From positions 14,221-78,220 of the forward strand of contig DATGWV010000237.1 of assembly GCA_035299305.1 (NCBI GenBank): a DNA stretch of 64,000 nucleotides, in the 5' to 3' direction. The notes under the pieces were generated by a model, which did no database searches, was not told the DNA's origin, and saw only the letters and a program-made list of their open reading frames with translations. This DNA is from BJHL01 sp035299305 (GTDB taxonomy: Bacteria > Planctomycetota > Phycisphaerae > Phycisphaerales > UBA1924). Made by a program: the position numbers and the translations under genes. Positions 16,412 through 25,376 of this stretch are shown in pieces. Every line of letters begins with the position of its first letter. Within the stretch, counting starts at the first letter, position 1.

Positions 16412-17059
16412 TTAGAGCGAACCGGTCACGTGGACGAGCGCGATGCCTGGCATGCAGAGGTCGGGCCGCTTGCCGGCGATTTGCGAGTAAAGCGATCTGG
16501 ACAGATCAAAGTCATTGCTGGACGTGATGGCGACTTGGAGGCTGTGGATTTGTAGATCGTCCTCGAACGTGAAGATGACGGACCACGCGGGCCAGCCGAG
16601 TGGTGAGTCGATTACATTCTTGACGTGAGCGCAGTAGACCTTCACATTACGAGAACGAAACCGCCGTTCTTTTCGAAAACCGAAGGCATGACTCACATAG
16701 ATCACTTCGTGCGAGGTGACGGTGATGCTGGTGCGCTGCAGATACAAGAGGAGGCAGAGGAGCAGCATGACGCCTGCGATGGAGAAGGCCCAAATCGGTG
16801 CAGATGGGGACGGAGACGTCAAGGGGGCGAAGAGAGTAAAGAGGGCTATTGCGACTGGACACGCAGAGCCAACGAGCGGAATGAGGGCGGCGCGGGCGCC
16901 GCGCTTGGTGAGGACGAAGCCGTCAGGGCAGGGCGTCAGGGCGAATGCAAAGGGCGGCAGAAATCGAAAGCCGGTCCGCTGGTCGACGATGAACTCTGCG
17001 ACCGGTTCCCAGTCGCGTTCGACGGAGTGCACTTTGAAAAGGTCGTCAAGCCAACGCAT
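16412..17059 (-). CDS. Hypothetical membrane protein with two close transmembrane segments
   Basis: 215 residues from ATG 17059 (an ATG at 17089 would add ten). A hydrophilic N-terminus of about 55 residues is followed by two membrane spans as a hairpin (ALIPLVGSACPVAIALFTLF and WAFSIAGVMLLLCLLLYL). A soluble C-terminal domain with ITVTSHEVIYVSHAFGFRKERRF resembles the bacterial PH-like YdbT/DUF304 arrangement, but I cannot confirm that. No start has a clear ribosome binding site. The gene sits in a stretch of less typical base use next to tmRNA. Confidence 0.5.
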   Translation of the reverse strand: MRWLDDLFKVHSVERDWEPVAEFIVDQRTGFRFLPPFAFALTPCPDGFVLTKRGARAALIPLVGSACPVAIALFTLFAPLTSPSPSAPIWAFSIAGVMLLLCLLLYLQRTSITVTSHEVIYVSHAFGFRKERRFRSRNVKVYCAHVKNVIDSPLGWPAWSVIFTFEDDLQIHSLQVAITSSNDFDLSRSLYSQIAGKRPDLCMPGIALVHVTGSL

Positions 17060-17164
17060 GGCGGCGATTCCGGTGTCGCGACATGGCAACGTGCGTGGAA
17101 GATATGACAGGTACTTCGTGGGTTGAGGCGGGTGGTTGATAGAGCTGTCAATTCACCCAGGCAA

Positions 17165-17701
17165 TCACGCGGGGAAACTCAGTATTTCTCGCCACCCCTC
17201 CCATATCTGAGACGACATCCCGCAATACCACAACTGCATCGCTTTTTGATCATCGCATTGCGAGATATCGAGCCAAGACGGCACAGACCGACGAGGATCG
17301 GTAATGGACACTTGACGTCGCGTTGGGTCCCAATTTTCGGCTGTGAAGTTCGTTGTCTCGTTCGTGTGATGCAATTCCACAATCGGACCACGCCGAGATG
17401 CGTAGAACTCACTTTCTCTCACATGGACAACTAGATCGTCTCCAGATCGTTCGAACGACCACAGCACCTCTGCAGGAGAGTTATCCAACGAGACAGCCGC
17501 TGAGACGACCTCGCGACTGCGACTGTATTGAAACTCACACCTCAACAAAAAGAGACGCTTCGGGAAAAAGCGGCTTTGGAAGGCAGCTGGATTTCTTTGG
17601 CTGGCTGATGCAACGAATACGTATGCATCCGTGTCGGCAGGTCTACGAGCGGAGACGGAAGAAACATAACTATGGAATGGAATGGCCTCACTGCAAATCA
17701 C
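17165..17701 (-). CDS. Hypothetical protein, atypical composition
   Basis: 178 codons with no recognised domain. The GC content is visibly lower than in neighbouring genes, and the longest overlapping frame on the other strand (17353-17937) has less protein-like composition. Residues 60-178 look like a compact soluble domain rich in aromatic residues (WSFERSGDDLVVHV, then SWLDISQCDD). The stop lies 105 bases from the start of the next gene. It could be a horizontally acquired orphan. The 268 bases between it and the tmRNA gene show nothing I can name. Confidence 0.4.
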   Translation of the reverse strand: MICSEAIPFHSYVSSVSARRPADTDAYVFVASASQRNPAAFQSRFFPKRLFLLRCEFQYSRSREVVSAAVSLDNSPAEVLWSFERSGDDLVVHVRESEFYASRRGPIVELHHTNETTNFTAENWDPTRRQVSITDPRRSVPSWLDISQCDDQKAMQLWYCGMSSQIWEGWREILSFPA

Positions 17702-17969
17702 GAGGCAAACTCCGCCGAGTTGTGTTCTTCGCTACATCCGTTCGATTGACTCTGGTAAAGAAAGTCATAGCCGGGAGTTTTAAGAGATACGCGGTAGTAG
17801 CTAGGTGGCGCCATCTTCACGCGCAATCACTCTCACCAGGTTTGCCAAGCCCACCGCGCAACGTATCTGTCGCGCGCCGCGCCACGGCCTGCCGCGCTCT
17901 GCGAGCCGACCGTGCCCTGACGCAACTTGTCAGGTAACCCGGCACGCCGCGATAAAGCAAAAAAAATAA

Positions 17970-18323
17970 TGGAGCCGCGGGGAATTGAACCCCGGTCCCG
18001 TGACAGTCAGTAGATCGCATCTACGCGTGTGTTGAGTATTTTAATCTCGACGATGGGGACGCGCACTCACACGCTTCTCCATCATCCAATCTGCAGAAGA
18101 GCTTCGCGGTTTGACCCCTGAAGATCTCGAATCTCCGCTAGCCTGCTGTCTTCGATTCCCCGCCTAGCAGGCGTTGACGGAGAATCGCGCAGCCAGTTTG
18201 TTAGGCTGCGAGAGCGTATTGGCGCTCGTTGAACATTTTTTTGCACGCTTTTTACGAGGCCCGCGTGCGCCTCGACGCGCCACGAAAAACTTGACGCTGC
18301 CCGGTCGAATCCAGTTCGGCCCC
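17970..18323 (-). ncRNA. ssrA: Transfer-messenger RNA (tmRNA)
   Basis: The 5' end at 18323 reads GGGGCCGAACTGGATTCGAC, the classic tmRNA start. The 3' end has a T arm GGGGTTCAATTCCCC and acceptor strand CGGCTCC, which pairs over 7 bp (one G-U) with the 5' GGGGCCG. The discriminator is A at 17970 and CCA is not encoded. The tag reading frame ends in YALAA then TAA at 18204-18202; reading back it gives FNERQYALAA. It rescues stalled ribosomes with SmpB. The length of 354 nt is normal. TATACT at 18348-18343 (minus strand) could be a -10 element if the 5' end is processed. Confidence 0.93.
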
Positions 18324-18394
18324 AGTTTTCAAAGATCAGAGAAGTATAGGGAAGATGGGGCGGCGGGTTTCAGGGAATATGAGCAGGTGAGTTA

Positions 18395-18434
18395 TCAAGG
18401 CTGCCAACAGGGCCATGTGCGTTGGCAGCCTTGA
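18395..18434. repeat. Hairpin repeat, copy 4
   Basis: 14-bp perfect stem TCAAGGCTGCCAAC 18395-18408 and its complement 18421-18434, loop AGGGCCATGTGC, then TTGGGTTGCC. Downstream of the minus-strand TetR gene. Confidence 0.85.
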
Positions 18435-18467
18435 TTGGGTTGCCGGTGCAGCGTTGCTGTCACCTGC

Positions 18468-19058
18468 TCATCCTTTCAGGCTGTCGCGCGTTGCGGCGGT
18501 CACGCGTGTCAGGCTGTGTGTCATCGTGGTGGCGTCGGCGGGCCAGCGTTCCTGCAGCCACGTGCGGATGAGCGCGATCTGGCATTCGGCGAGGCACGCC
18601 GCGACCATGGGGACGGGGAGCGTCCATGTTGTGGTGGGGAGGGCGTGCAGTCGGGATTCGATCGCTTCGGCGAGGGCACGCGTGATCACAGCGGCGGTGT
18701 CGCTGGTCAGCATGACGCGGGCGCGGAGGCGGTTTTCCCAGAGGTGTTCCATCAGCGATTGCACGCGGGCTGGGTCGCCGCCTTGGTCGCGCGTGGTGTC
18801 GGCGAGCGCGTCGAGCATGTGGCGCATGGAGGCGATCAGGACGTCGTCCTTGTTGCGGAAGTGCTCGTAGAGCGTGGAGCGGCCGACGCCCGCGTCTTGG
18901 GCGAGTTGCGACACGTTGATGGCATCGAGCGGCTGCTCGAGGACGCGCTCGTTGAATGAGGCGATGATGGCGCTGCGCGTCTGCTGGGCACGCGGGTCTT
19001 GCGTTGCTGTTTGCGGGGCTGTTTGTCGGTCGCTGGAGGGCGAGCCTGGGTTGCTCAT
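18468..19058 (-). CDS. TetR-family transcriptional regulator
   Basis: 196 residues from ATG 19058. The N-terminal HTH at about 30-75 contains LDAINVSQLAQDAGVGRSTLYEHFRNKDD, the TetR signature. The C-terminal ligand domain is all-helical. It is divergent from the membrane protein gene at 19156 with 97 bases between the starts, so the usual expectation is that it represses that gene and itself. I did not find a clean palindrome in the gap. The ligand is unknown. Confidence 0.85.
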   Translation of the reverse strand: MSNPGSPSSDRQTAPQTATQDPRAQQTRSAIIASFNERVLEQPLDAINVSQLAQDAGVGRSTLYEHFRNKDDVLIASMRHMLDALADTTRDQGGDPARVQSLMEHLWENRLRARVMLTSDTAAVITRALAEAIESRLHALPTTTWTLPVPMVAACLAECQIALIRTWLQERWPADATTMTHSLTRVTAATRDSLKG

Positions 19059-19155
19059 CGCGGCACTTTCCGGACACTTGCTGGCGTGTGTCTGACAACT
19101 CCCTGGCAATGGTACTCGGCGCTGGAATCCGCTGCGAACGCGGGGAAGATGGAGG

Positions 19156-19827
19156 ATGCACACGCCTTCGCAACCCACCAGTGATCGTGTTTATGGCTGG
19201 ACGCTCATCTCGCTCGCGTTGCTCACGGTCGCCGCGATGTCGCAGCATCCGCACCCCACGCGCAGCGGGGCGCAAGGCTTTGCGCAGGAGTTCAGCGAGA
19301 AGGCGACGGTCAACGTCGTTGTGCATGGCTCGCTGATTGCGCTCAGCACGCTGACGGTCGTCGTCATGGTGCGGTTTGCGGAGCGGCTGGGGCTGCGCGA
19401 GCGACTGACGACGCGCGCGGGGCTTGCGGCGTACATCGTGGGGACCTTGGCGCTGTGCGTGGCGGCGAGCATCAACGGCTTGCTGCTCACGCGGCTTGCG
19501 CAGCGATTTGTCGATGCACCGGCGGATGAACTTGCGATGCTGGAGACGCTGCGCATTCTGTGCAAGCATGGCAACTTCGTCGCGGACATTGTCGGCATTG
19601 TCAGTCTGTGTGTCGCGATGTGCGTGTGGTCGGTGGATGTGCTGACGCGCGGACCGCGTTGGCTGGCGGCGGTGGGGCTGGTGGCGGGTGTGACGCCGCT
19701 GGCGCTGCTGGGCACGGGCTGCATGCCAATGACGGTCGCGGGCATGGCGACGTTTGTGGTGCTGCATGCGGTGTGGTGCGTCGCGGTGGGTGTCGCGCTG
19801 GTGCGCGGACTTGTGGGGCGCGCGTGA
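19156..19827 (+). CDS. Hypothetical membrane protein, about six spans
   Basis: 223 residues with membrane spans at about 14-30, 53-72, 85-110, 142-165, 170-190 and 195-218. Starts at ATG 19156, directly after GGGGAAGATGGAGG. No family is recognised with certainty; the layout resembles small DUF-type integral proteins that often pair with TetR regulators. Divergent to the TetR gene, so probably under its control. Hairpin copy 5 follows the stop by five bases. Confidence 0.6.
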   Translation: MHTPSQPTSDRVYGWTLISLALLTVAAMSQHPHPTRSGAQGFAQEFSEKATVNVVVHGSLIALSTLTVVVMVRFAERLGLRERLTTRAGLAAYIVGTLALCVAASINGLLLTRLAQRFVDAPADELAMLETLRILCKHGNFVADIVGIVSLCVAMCVWSVDVLTRGPRWLAAVGLVAGVTPLALLGTGCMPMTVAGMATFVVLHAVWCVAVGVALVRGLVGRA

Positions 19828-19832
19828 GCAGG

Positions 19833-19872
19833 TCAAGGCTGCCAACGGGGCCATGTGCGTTGGCAGCCTTGA
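19833..19872. repeat. Hairpin repeat, copy 5
   Basis: 14-bp perfect stem TCAAGGCTGCCAAC 19833-19846 and its complement 19859-19872, loop GGGGCCATGTGC. It lies between two convergent genes. Confidence 0.85.
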
Positions 19873-19903
19873 TCGGTTAGCAGTGCTGCGCGTGCGGGCG
19901 CGA

Positions 19904-20734
19904 TTACTCGAAGGCCCAGCCAAGTTCGACGACGGACATCTTGCCCGAGCGTTCGACAAAGCCCGCGAAGAGGTCGCGGTAGGCTTTGCGTTTGGCGTCC
20001 CAGTCTTCGGTCGAGAGCAGCTTGGCGGGTTCGCCTGCGACGGCGGACTGGGCGCGGGCGGCGATCCACACGGGGGCTTGGCGCTGCGCGAGTTGCGACT
20101 CGATGTCGAGCGCGAAGGTGACGGCCTGCACGCGCAGGGCGGAGTCTTGCCGCAGGCGCTGGCGGATGTCGCTGAACTGGGCTTCGATCTCGCGCACGGC
20201 GTCGCCTGCGCTGGCGTCTTCAAAGCGAGCGGCGTCGATGAGGCCCATGAGTGAGCCGGCCATGTACCACTTTGCGGCGTCGTCGCTGCGGCCTGCGTCC
20301 TGATGCGTGCGGGCGAGCATGAAGAGCGTGGGGAAGGCGGCGGAGTCTTTGCGCGTCGTGAGCCACGCGATGAGCTGTTCGCGTTCTGCGTCGTTCAGGC
20401 TCGCGGAGTCGCGCAGCGTGGCCTGCAACGCGGCGGCGTAGTCGCCTGCCTGCTCGAAGCTCGCGAGTTCGCGCACGATCGCAGGCGCGTCGGGCGAAGG
20501 CTCGGGCGTGAGATCGATCTTGGGCGGCTGGCCCAGCGGTAAAGGCGGCTGCGTGCCATCGCCCGAGCCCATGTCGAAGGGAATGACGGTGATGGGTTCG
20601 TTGGAGGCGAGCTGTTGCTCGAGCTTCTTGCGTTCGCGGCCCACGGTGAACCAGGCGAGCACAGCGAGCGCGACGATCACCGCAGCGGCGTTGCCCGCAG
20701 CGATCAGCAGCACATTGGCAGGTGTGCGTTTCAC
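19904..20734 (-). CDS. Membrane-anchored protein with TPR-like helices
   Basis: 276 residues. One N-terminal transmembrane segment (VLLIAAGNAAAVIVALAVLAWFTV, 8-31) is followed by a charged linker with PPLPLGQPPKIDLTPEP and a helical region (about 85-200) with the spacing of two or three TPR-like repeats. No catalytic motif is seen. The protein probably faces the periplasm. Upstream of the start at 20769-20785 is a perfect 7-bp inverted repeat (CGCGAGA, ACG, complement) that could be an operator or a leader hairpin. Confidence 0.5.
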   Translation of the reverse strand: MKRTPANVLLIAAGNAAAVIVALAVLAWFTVGRERKKLEQQLASNEPITVIPFDMGSGDGTQPPLPLGQPPKIDLTPEPSPDAPAIVRELASFEQAGDYAAALQATLRDSASLNDAEREQLIAWLTTRKDSAAFPTLFMLARTHQDAGRSDDAAKWYMAGSLMGLIDAARFEDASAGDAVREIEAQFSDIRQRLRQDSALRVQAVTFALDIESQLAQRQAPVWIAARAQSAVAGEPAKLLSTEDWDAKRKAYRDLFAGFVERSGKMSVVELGWAFE

Positions 20735-20932
20735 GAGTCTGAGGGGAGAAGTCGATGCAGGTGGAACACGCGAGAACGTCTCGCGAAGTGCATGAGGTAT
20801 CGGCTCCCCACGTGCGGGGTTTCAGGCGGGCCGGTGTGATTGGGGCCGTGAGCAGCGGCAGATGCCGGTCAGGCTGGAGAGCGTGTCGCGCGTGCGGCGT
20901 GTGCCGATGATGCGGGGCGTGACGAGGCGGCC

Positions 20933-22156
20933 TTATCGGTCGCGTTTGCGGGGCTTGGCCAGTTCCTCTTTTTCAATCGCTTCGGCGGAGTCGCTGCCGA
21001 TTTGCTGCACGCCCAGGGCGCGCAGTCGGCGGCGTTCCTCGCGGTTGTTCTCCAGCATGCGCTGATTCTGAATCAACTGCTGCTTGAGATTGGCCCGCTG
21101 GAAGGCGTTGAGATTCTGATCGCGAAGCTGGGCTTCGACCTGCGTGATGGCTGATTCCAGTCGCGAGATCTGCTTGGTCAGCAGGGCGATGGAGTCGCGG
21201 TTGGGGTTGGATTCATCATCCGCGAGCAGCGCGAAGTCGTCGTCGGGCCGGCTGGTGAGCACACGCGAGGAGCCGCCACCATCGACGTTGAGGGGCGTGA
21301 CGCTGGCGCGCAGCGTGCCGGTCTGCTCGGAGCGTTGGCGACCCGCTTCGATTCGCTCGTTCTGCAGCGCGTTGGTGTATCGCAGCGACGTGGTGGGGGC
21401 GGGCACAGCCTGGCGCGTCTCTTTGCGCAGGCGTTCCACGCGCAGACGCCACGCGCGGCGCATCGTGCTTTCATCGAGCGCACGCGAGTTCTGCAGCTTG
21501 CTGAAGTCACCCAGCATGAGCAGGTCGGTGCGAACTTCGCCGCCTCGGGCGAATTCGACTTCGACACGGTCGAGCGGGTCGTAGCTGACGATGGCGACGC
21601 GGGCTTCGAGGTCGTTGGTGATGGGCAAGCCGCCCACGCGACGCAGCACATCGCCCGGCTGGAAGACGCGCATGGAGTCAAAGCCTGCGACCGGTCCGCC
21701 GATCACGACGCCATCAGCGGCGTTGCGCGTGCCGGCGAAGGAGACGCCCATGGCGCCGCGCGGGCCGCGCGAGAAGAGCTTGTACGCGATGGTGTTGAGC
21801 GCTTCCATCTGCTCGGGCGAGAGCGATGTGTCCTGCAGGCTGGTCTCGAGCTTGCGCAGGTTGGGCAGCGTGATGGCGCCGATGCGGTCGGCGAGTTCGA
21901 TCTGCTTGTTGCGGTCCACCGCCATCGCGAGAGCTTCCTCGAGCGCTGCAAGGGGCGAGAGCATGACGTCAGCGAGGGACTGGCGAGCGGCTTCGCGCTG
22001 GGCCCAGTCAGCGGCGTCCATCTGCTTGACCATGGCGGCGAGCTTGTCGTCGCTGATGCCGGTGGTGTCTTGTGCGAAAGCGCTGGGGGCCATTGCACAA
22101 CCCGCGAAGAGGGCCGCGAGCGAGACGCTCAGCATGGCGAGGGTGGGGCGGGGCAT
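20933..22156 (-). CDS. Exported PDZ-domain protein
   Basis: 407 residues from ATG 22156. Signal peptide at 1-29 (ends SAFA). Then comes a helical region, and a PDZ-like domain at about 130-215 (GAMGVSFAGTRNAADGVVIGGPVAGFDSMRVFQPGDVLRRVGG, carboxylate loop followed by the hydrophobic strand). A long coiled-coil-like C-terminus follows (LTKQISRLESAITQVEAQLRDQNLNAFQRANLKQQ). No protease triad is visible. It may be a scaffolding protein in the periplasm. The 198 bases between it and the next minus-strand gene hold only small inverted repeats. Confidence 0.65.
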   Translation of the reverse strand: MPRPTLAMLSVSLAALFAGCAMAPSAFAQDTTGISDDKLAAMVKQMDAADWAQREAARQSLADVMLSPLAALEEALAMAVDRNKQIELADRIGAITLPNLRKLETSLQDTSLSPEQMEALNTIAYKLFSRGPRGAMGVSFAGTRNAADGVVIGGPVAGFDSMRVFQPGDVLRRVGGLPITNDLEARVAIVSYDPLDRVEVEFARGGEVRTDLLMLGDFSKLQNSRALDESTMRRAWRLRVERLRKETRQAVPAPTTSLRYTNALQNERIEAGRQRSEQTGTLRASVTPLNVDGGGSSRVLTSRPDDDFALLADDESNPNRDSIALLTKQISRLESAITQVEAQLRDQNLNAFQRANLKQQLIQNQRMLENNREERRRLRALGVQQIGSDSAEAIEKEELAKPRKRDR

Positions 22157-22203
22157 GGGGAATGGTAGAGGGGGCGCGGGTGGAGAGGTGAGGGGGTGAT
22201 TCG

Positions 22204-22243
22204 TCAAGGCTGCCAGGGGTGGCATTTCCGTTGGCAGCCTTGA
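22204..22243. repeat. Hairpin repeat, copy 6
   Basis: TCAAGGCTGCCA 22204-22215 and its complement 22232-22243, loop with GGTGGCATTTCC. It lies between two divergent genes, so it cannot be a terminator of either. Confidence 0.8.
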
Positions 22244-22312
22244 AGGGGTTGACTGGTATTGGCATCCCATCACCTGCTCACCTGATCACCCCCAAGCCTC
22301 TACCTTCCCCGC

Positions 22313-23971
22313 ATGCCTGCTGGTCCATCTGTTCGTCGTTCGTCGCCTCGCTATCGCGCCACCAGTCTGGTGGGCGCGGGGTTGCGGGCGTATCTCGCTG
22401 GCCGCATTCGTCAGCTCAGTGACGTTGAGCACTGGCAGGTCAACAGCGCGGGCATTCAGCTTGCGCAGCTTCGCAACCTGCTGCGCACGGCGCAGGGCAC
22501 GGTCTTCGGCAAGCAGCATGACTTCGCCAAGCTCGCGCAGTTGCCGCAGAACGAGCTGCTGGCGGCGTATCGCAAGGCGGTACCGATTGCCGACTGGTAT
22601 GCGAGCAAGGATTTGATCGCCCGCATGCGCGAGGGCGGCGAGCCGGATGTGCTGTGGCCCGGCAAAGTCATGGACTTTGCCCAGACCAGCGGCACCACGG
22701 CGGGCGACAAGTTCATTCCCGTCAGTCAGCAGATGCTGCAGAGCAACTTTCGCGCCAGTCTCGACATCTTCGGGCACGCGTCGCGGTTTGGCGTGTCGCT
22801 GCCGCAGCTCATGACGGGCAAGAGCGTGTTTCTGGGCGGCACCACCAAGCTCGACACCAACCAGCACGGCGTGCGCACGGGTGACTTGTCGGGCATCGTC
22901 ACGCCGCTCATTCGCTGGCCGCTCACGCAGATTTATCTGCCCGGGGCGGAGATCGCGCTGATGAATCACTGGCCGACGAAGATCGAAGCGATGGCCAAGC
23001 GGTGTCTGGATGAAGATGTGCGCATGGTGAGCGGCATGTGCAGTTGGGAGCTGGTGCTGTTTGAGAAAGTGGTGCAGCTTGCCCGCGAGCAGGGACGCAA
23101 GGTGAACACGCTGCGCGATGTGTGGCCCAACATGCAACTACTCGTGCACGGCGGCGTGAAGTACGCCCCGTTTGATCAGCGCATGCGGCAGATGTGGAGC
23201 GGCGACCCCGACGGCGAAGACTTTCCCGCGCGTGTGGAGCTGTATCCGGCGAGTGAAGGGTTTGTCGCTATTCAAGACACGCAGGGTGATCCGGGGCTGC
23301 GACTGCTCACGGACATCTACAACTTCTACGAGTTCGTGCCGCTTGAGCAGATCAATGACGCCAACCCGCCCGCGTTTGCGTGCTGGGAAGTGGAGAAGGG
23401 GCAGAAGTACGTCGTGACGATGAGCACGTGCGCGGGCATGTGGCGTTATGTGCTGGGCGATGTGGTGGTGTTTGACACGGTGCCTGACAAGCCGCTGTAT
23501 CTCGGTGGGGGCGGCGGAGATGGGCCGTGCCGCCTGCGCATCGTCGGTCGGCATCGCCACTTCATCAACGCGTTTGGCGAGAACTTGATCGTTGAGCACA
23601 TTGAGAACGCCGTGGAACAGGCTGCTCGCGGCAGCGGCGTGATCGTGGGCGAGTTCACGGCGGGGCCTGTGTATCCGGGTGAGGGCCGGCGCGCGGGGCT
23701 GGAACTGGTGGTGGAAGTGCAGCCCGGCACGGACGCGGGGACGCTGGCGCGATTTGCGCAGGCGTTTGATGCGTCGCTCAAGGCACAGAACGTGGATTAC
23801 ACCACCAAACGCACCGACAGCCTGGGCATGCAGGAGCCGACCATCACGCCCGTGCCGTTCGGGGCCTTCCACCAATGGATGGAACGACGCGGCAAGCTGG
23901 GCGGACAGAACAAGTGCCCGCGGTGCGCGAATCACCGAGATTATGTGGAAGGTGTGAAAGGCACGGTGTAA
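22313..23971 (+). CDS. GH3-type acyl-adenylate-forming enzyme
   Basis: 552 residues of the GH3 auxin-responsive family (ANL superfamily). ATP-binding P-loop FAQTSGTTAGDKFIPVS is at about 122-138, the central motif YPASEGFVAIQ at about 313, and a C-terminal GENLIVEHIENA. Plant members conjugate amino acids to jasmonate or auxin. Bacterial members are common in planctomycetes and Bacteroidetes and their substrates are mostly unknown, so it probably activates a carboxylic acid as the adenylate. No clear ribosome site. Divergent from the PDZ protein gene. Confidence 0.8.
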   Translation: MPAGPSVRRSSPRYRATSLVGAGLRAYLAGRIRQLSDVEHWQVNSAGIQLAQLRNLLRTAQGTVFGKQHDFAKLAQLPQNELLAAYRKAVPIADWYASKDLIARMREGGEPDVLWPGKVMDFAQTSGTTAGDKFIPVSQQMLQSNFRASLDIFGHASRFGVSLPQLMTGKSVFLGGTTKLDTNQHGVRTGDLSGIVTPLIRWPLTQIYLPGAEIALMNHWPTKIEAMAKRCLDEDVRMVSGMCSWELVLFEKVVQLAREQGRKVNTLRDVWPNMQLLVHGGVKYAPFDQRMRQMWSGDPDGEDFPARVELYPASEGFVAIQDTQGDPGLRLLTDIYNFYEFVPLEQINDANPPAFACWEVEKGQKYVVTMSTCAGMWRYVLGDVVVFDTVPDKPLYLGGGGGDGPCRLRIVGRHRHFINAFGENLIVEHIENAVEQAARGSGVIVGEFTAGPVYPGEGRRAGLELVVEVQPGTDAGTLARFAQAFDASLKAQNVDYTTKRTDSLGMQEPTITPVPFGAFHQWMERRGKLGGQNKCPRCANHRDYVEGVKGTV

Positions 23972-24043
23972 CGCTCGGCACGTGCCGGCAACAGAACATC
24001 GCCGGTTCATCTGCCCGCGTCTGCCTCCAATACCATTGCCTCC

Positions 24044-24574
24044 ATGCACCCTCCTGACTGGCTCAATGTTCTTCGTGCCGCCGATGCGCTGCTGCAGCAG
24101 TGCGAGTCGCTAGTCAGCGACTTGCCTGATGTCGTCTACACAAGCGAGAGCACGGTGCTGCCGGGCGGGACGGTGGGCAAGCACTTGCGGCACGTGACCG
24201 ATCACTATCACGCCATTGTCGCGGCGAGCAGCGGCAGCGAGCCGGTGGACTACGACCATCGCTTGCGCGATGTGCCCATGGAAGTTGATCGCGCACATGC
24301 CCTGCGGACGTTGGCAGCCTTGCGGGCGTCGATTGCACAGCTTGCTCCGATGGGGCATGCGTCGCCTGTCAGCGTGCGTGTGATGCTTGCGGGCGATGGG
24401 TGCTGCGCAACGCTGGGCACGACGCTGGGGCGCGAGTTGGCGTTTGCGACGCACCACGCGGTGCACCATCAGGCGATGATGCGGGCCATCGCGGGCGAGT
24501 TTGGCGTGGACATTTCGCCTGACTTCGGCAAAGCGCCGAGCACGATTCATCACGAACTTTCCACCAAACGCTGA
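24044..24574 (+). CDS. DinB-like four-helix protein
   Basis: 176 residues. Helices with LRHVTDHYHAIV near residue 50 and FATHHAVHHQAMMRAIA near residue 135 supply the three histidines expected of the DinB/YfiT metal site. Similar in type but not closely to the protein at 3881-4477. Lies 72 bases after the GH3-type gene and 21 bases before the NRDE gene, so the three may be one operon. Confidence 0.6.
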   Translation: MHPPDWLNVLRAADALLQQCESLVSDLPDVVYTSESTVLPGGTVGKHLRHVTDHYHAIVAASSGSEPVDYDHRLRDVPMEVDRAHALRTLAALRASIAQLAPMGHASPVSVRVMLAGDGCCATLGTTLGRELAFATHHAVHHQAMMRAIAGEFGVDISPDFGKAPSTIHHELSTKR

Positions 24575-24595
24575 TTTCCGTCCGCATTCCCTCGC

Positions 24596-25348
24596 GTGTG
24601 CACCGTCTCTGTCATTCCCGTCGCTCGCGGCTTTCGCGTCATGGTGAATCGTGACGAGAGCGTGCTGCGCCCGGCTGCGCTCCCGCCGGCGTGGCGCACG
24701 ATTCTCGCGGGTGACGGCACGCCCATTCGCGCGATCTGGCCGGTTGATCCCTCGGGCGGCGGCACCTGGGTGGGCGCGAGCGAGCGCGGATTGCTGCTGA
24801 CGCTGCTGAACTACAACCTGGAGAGCGCGCCTGGCGTGCCTCGCGAAGTTGTCACGACGGGCCTGCGCTCGCGAGGCGAGATCATTCCGCAGTTGCTCAC
24901 GCACGCAACCGCCGATGACGCGGCAAGTGCGCTGGAGCGATCCGACCTGCGGTGCTACGGGCCGTTTCGTTTGCTGGCGATTGACCATGTGGGCGGGCAG
25001 GATGCGGGGCCTCGCATTCGCGAGATGCGCTGGGATATGCAGACGCTGGATGTGCGCGAGGCCGTGACGCCGCCCGCGTGTTTTGCGAGCAGCGGCTTGG
25101 GCGATTCGCTCGTGCGCGTGCGAGGCGATCTGTTCAGCAAGATGGTGAGCGAGCGCGGCGCCGAGGCAGCGACGCAGGAAGCGTTCCACGAGCACGCGTG
25201 GCCTCATGCCACGCATCTGAGCGTAATGATGAGCCGCAAGGGCGTGCAGACGGTGAGCGTGAGCACGGTTGAAGTGAGTGAAGGCGCGGGAGCATCACGC
25301 GATGTGCGGTTTGAGTATCGTGCGATTGCACGGGCTGAGAACACGTGA
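24596..25348 (+). CDS. NRDE/TANGO2-family protein
   Basis: 250 residues with a GTG start at 24596. The N-terminus MCTVSVIP and the NRDE motif at about 18-21 (VMVNRDES) define the family; GGGTWVGASERGLLLTLLN at about 58-77 is also typical. The second residue is cysteine, so after methionine removal it could be an N-terminal nucleophile, as proposed for relatives. Human TANGO2 is linked to haem and lipid metabolism; the bacterial function is unknown. Confidence 0.75.
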   Translation: MCTVSVIPVARGFRVMVNRDESVLRPAALPPAWRTILAGDGTPIRAIWPVDPSGGGTWVGASERGLLLTLLNYNLESAPGVPREVVTTGLRSRGEIIPQLLTHATADDAASALERSDLRCYGPFRLLAIDHVGGQDAGPRIREMRWDMQTLDVREAVTPPACFASSGLGDSLVRVRGDLFSKMVSERGAEAATQEAFHEHAWPHATHLSVMMSRKGVQTVSVSTVEVSEGAGASRDVRFEYRAIARAENT

Positions 25349-25376
25349 CGGAGCCGCGGACTATTGCTCCGGATGC

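Noticed and set aside
17353..17937. A 194-codon plus-strand frame opposite the hypothetical gene at 17165-17701
   Set aside because: Its composition (many C, R and H, no hydrophobic pattern) is that of an antisense shadow. The minus-strand frame is a little more protein-like, though still weak.
24311..24324. A half copy of the hairpin repeat (GTTGGCAGCCTTG) inside the second DinB gene
   Set aside because: Only one arm is present and it encodes a normal part of the protein (LAALR), so I take it as chance or a very old trace.
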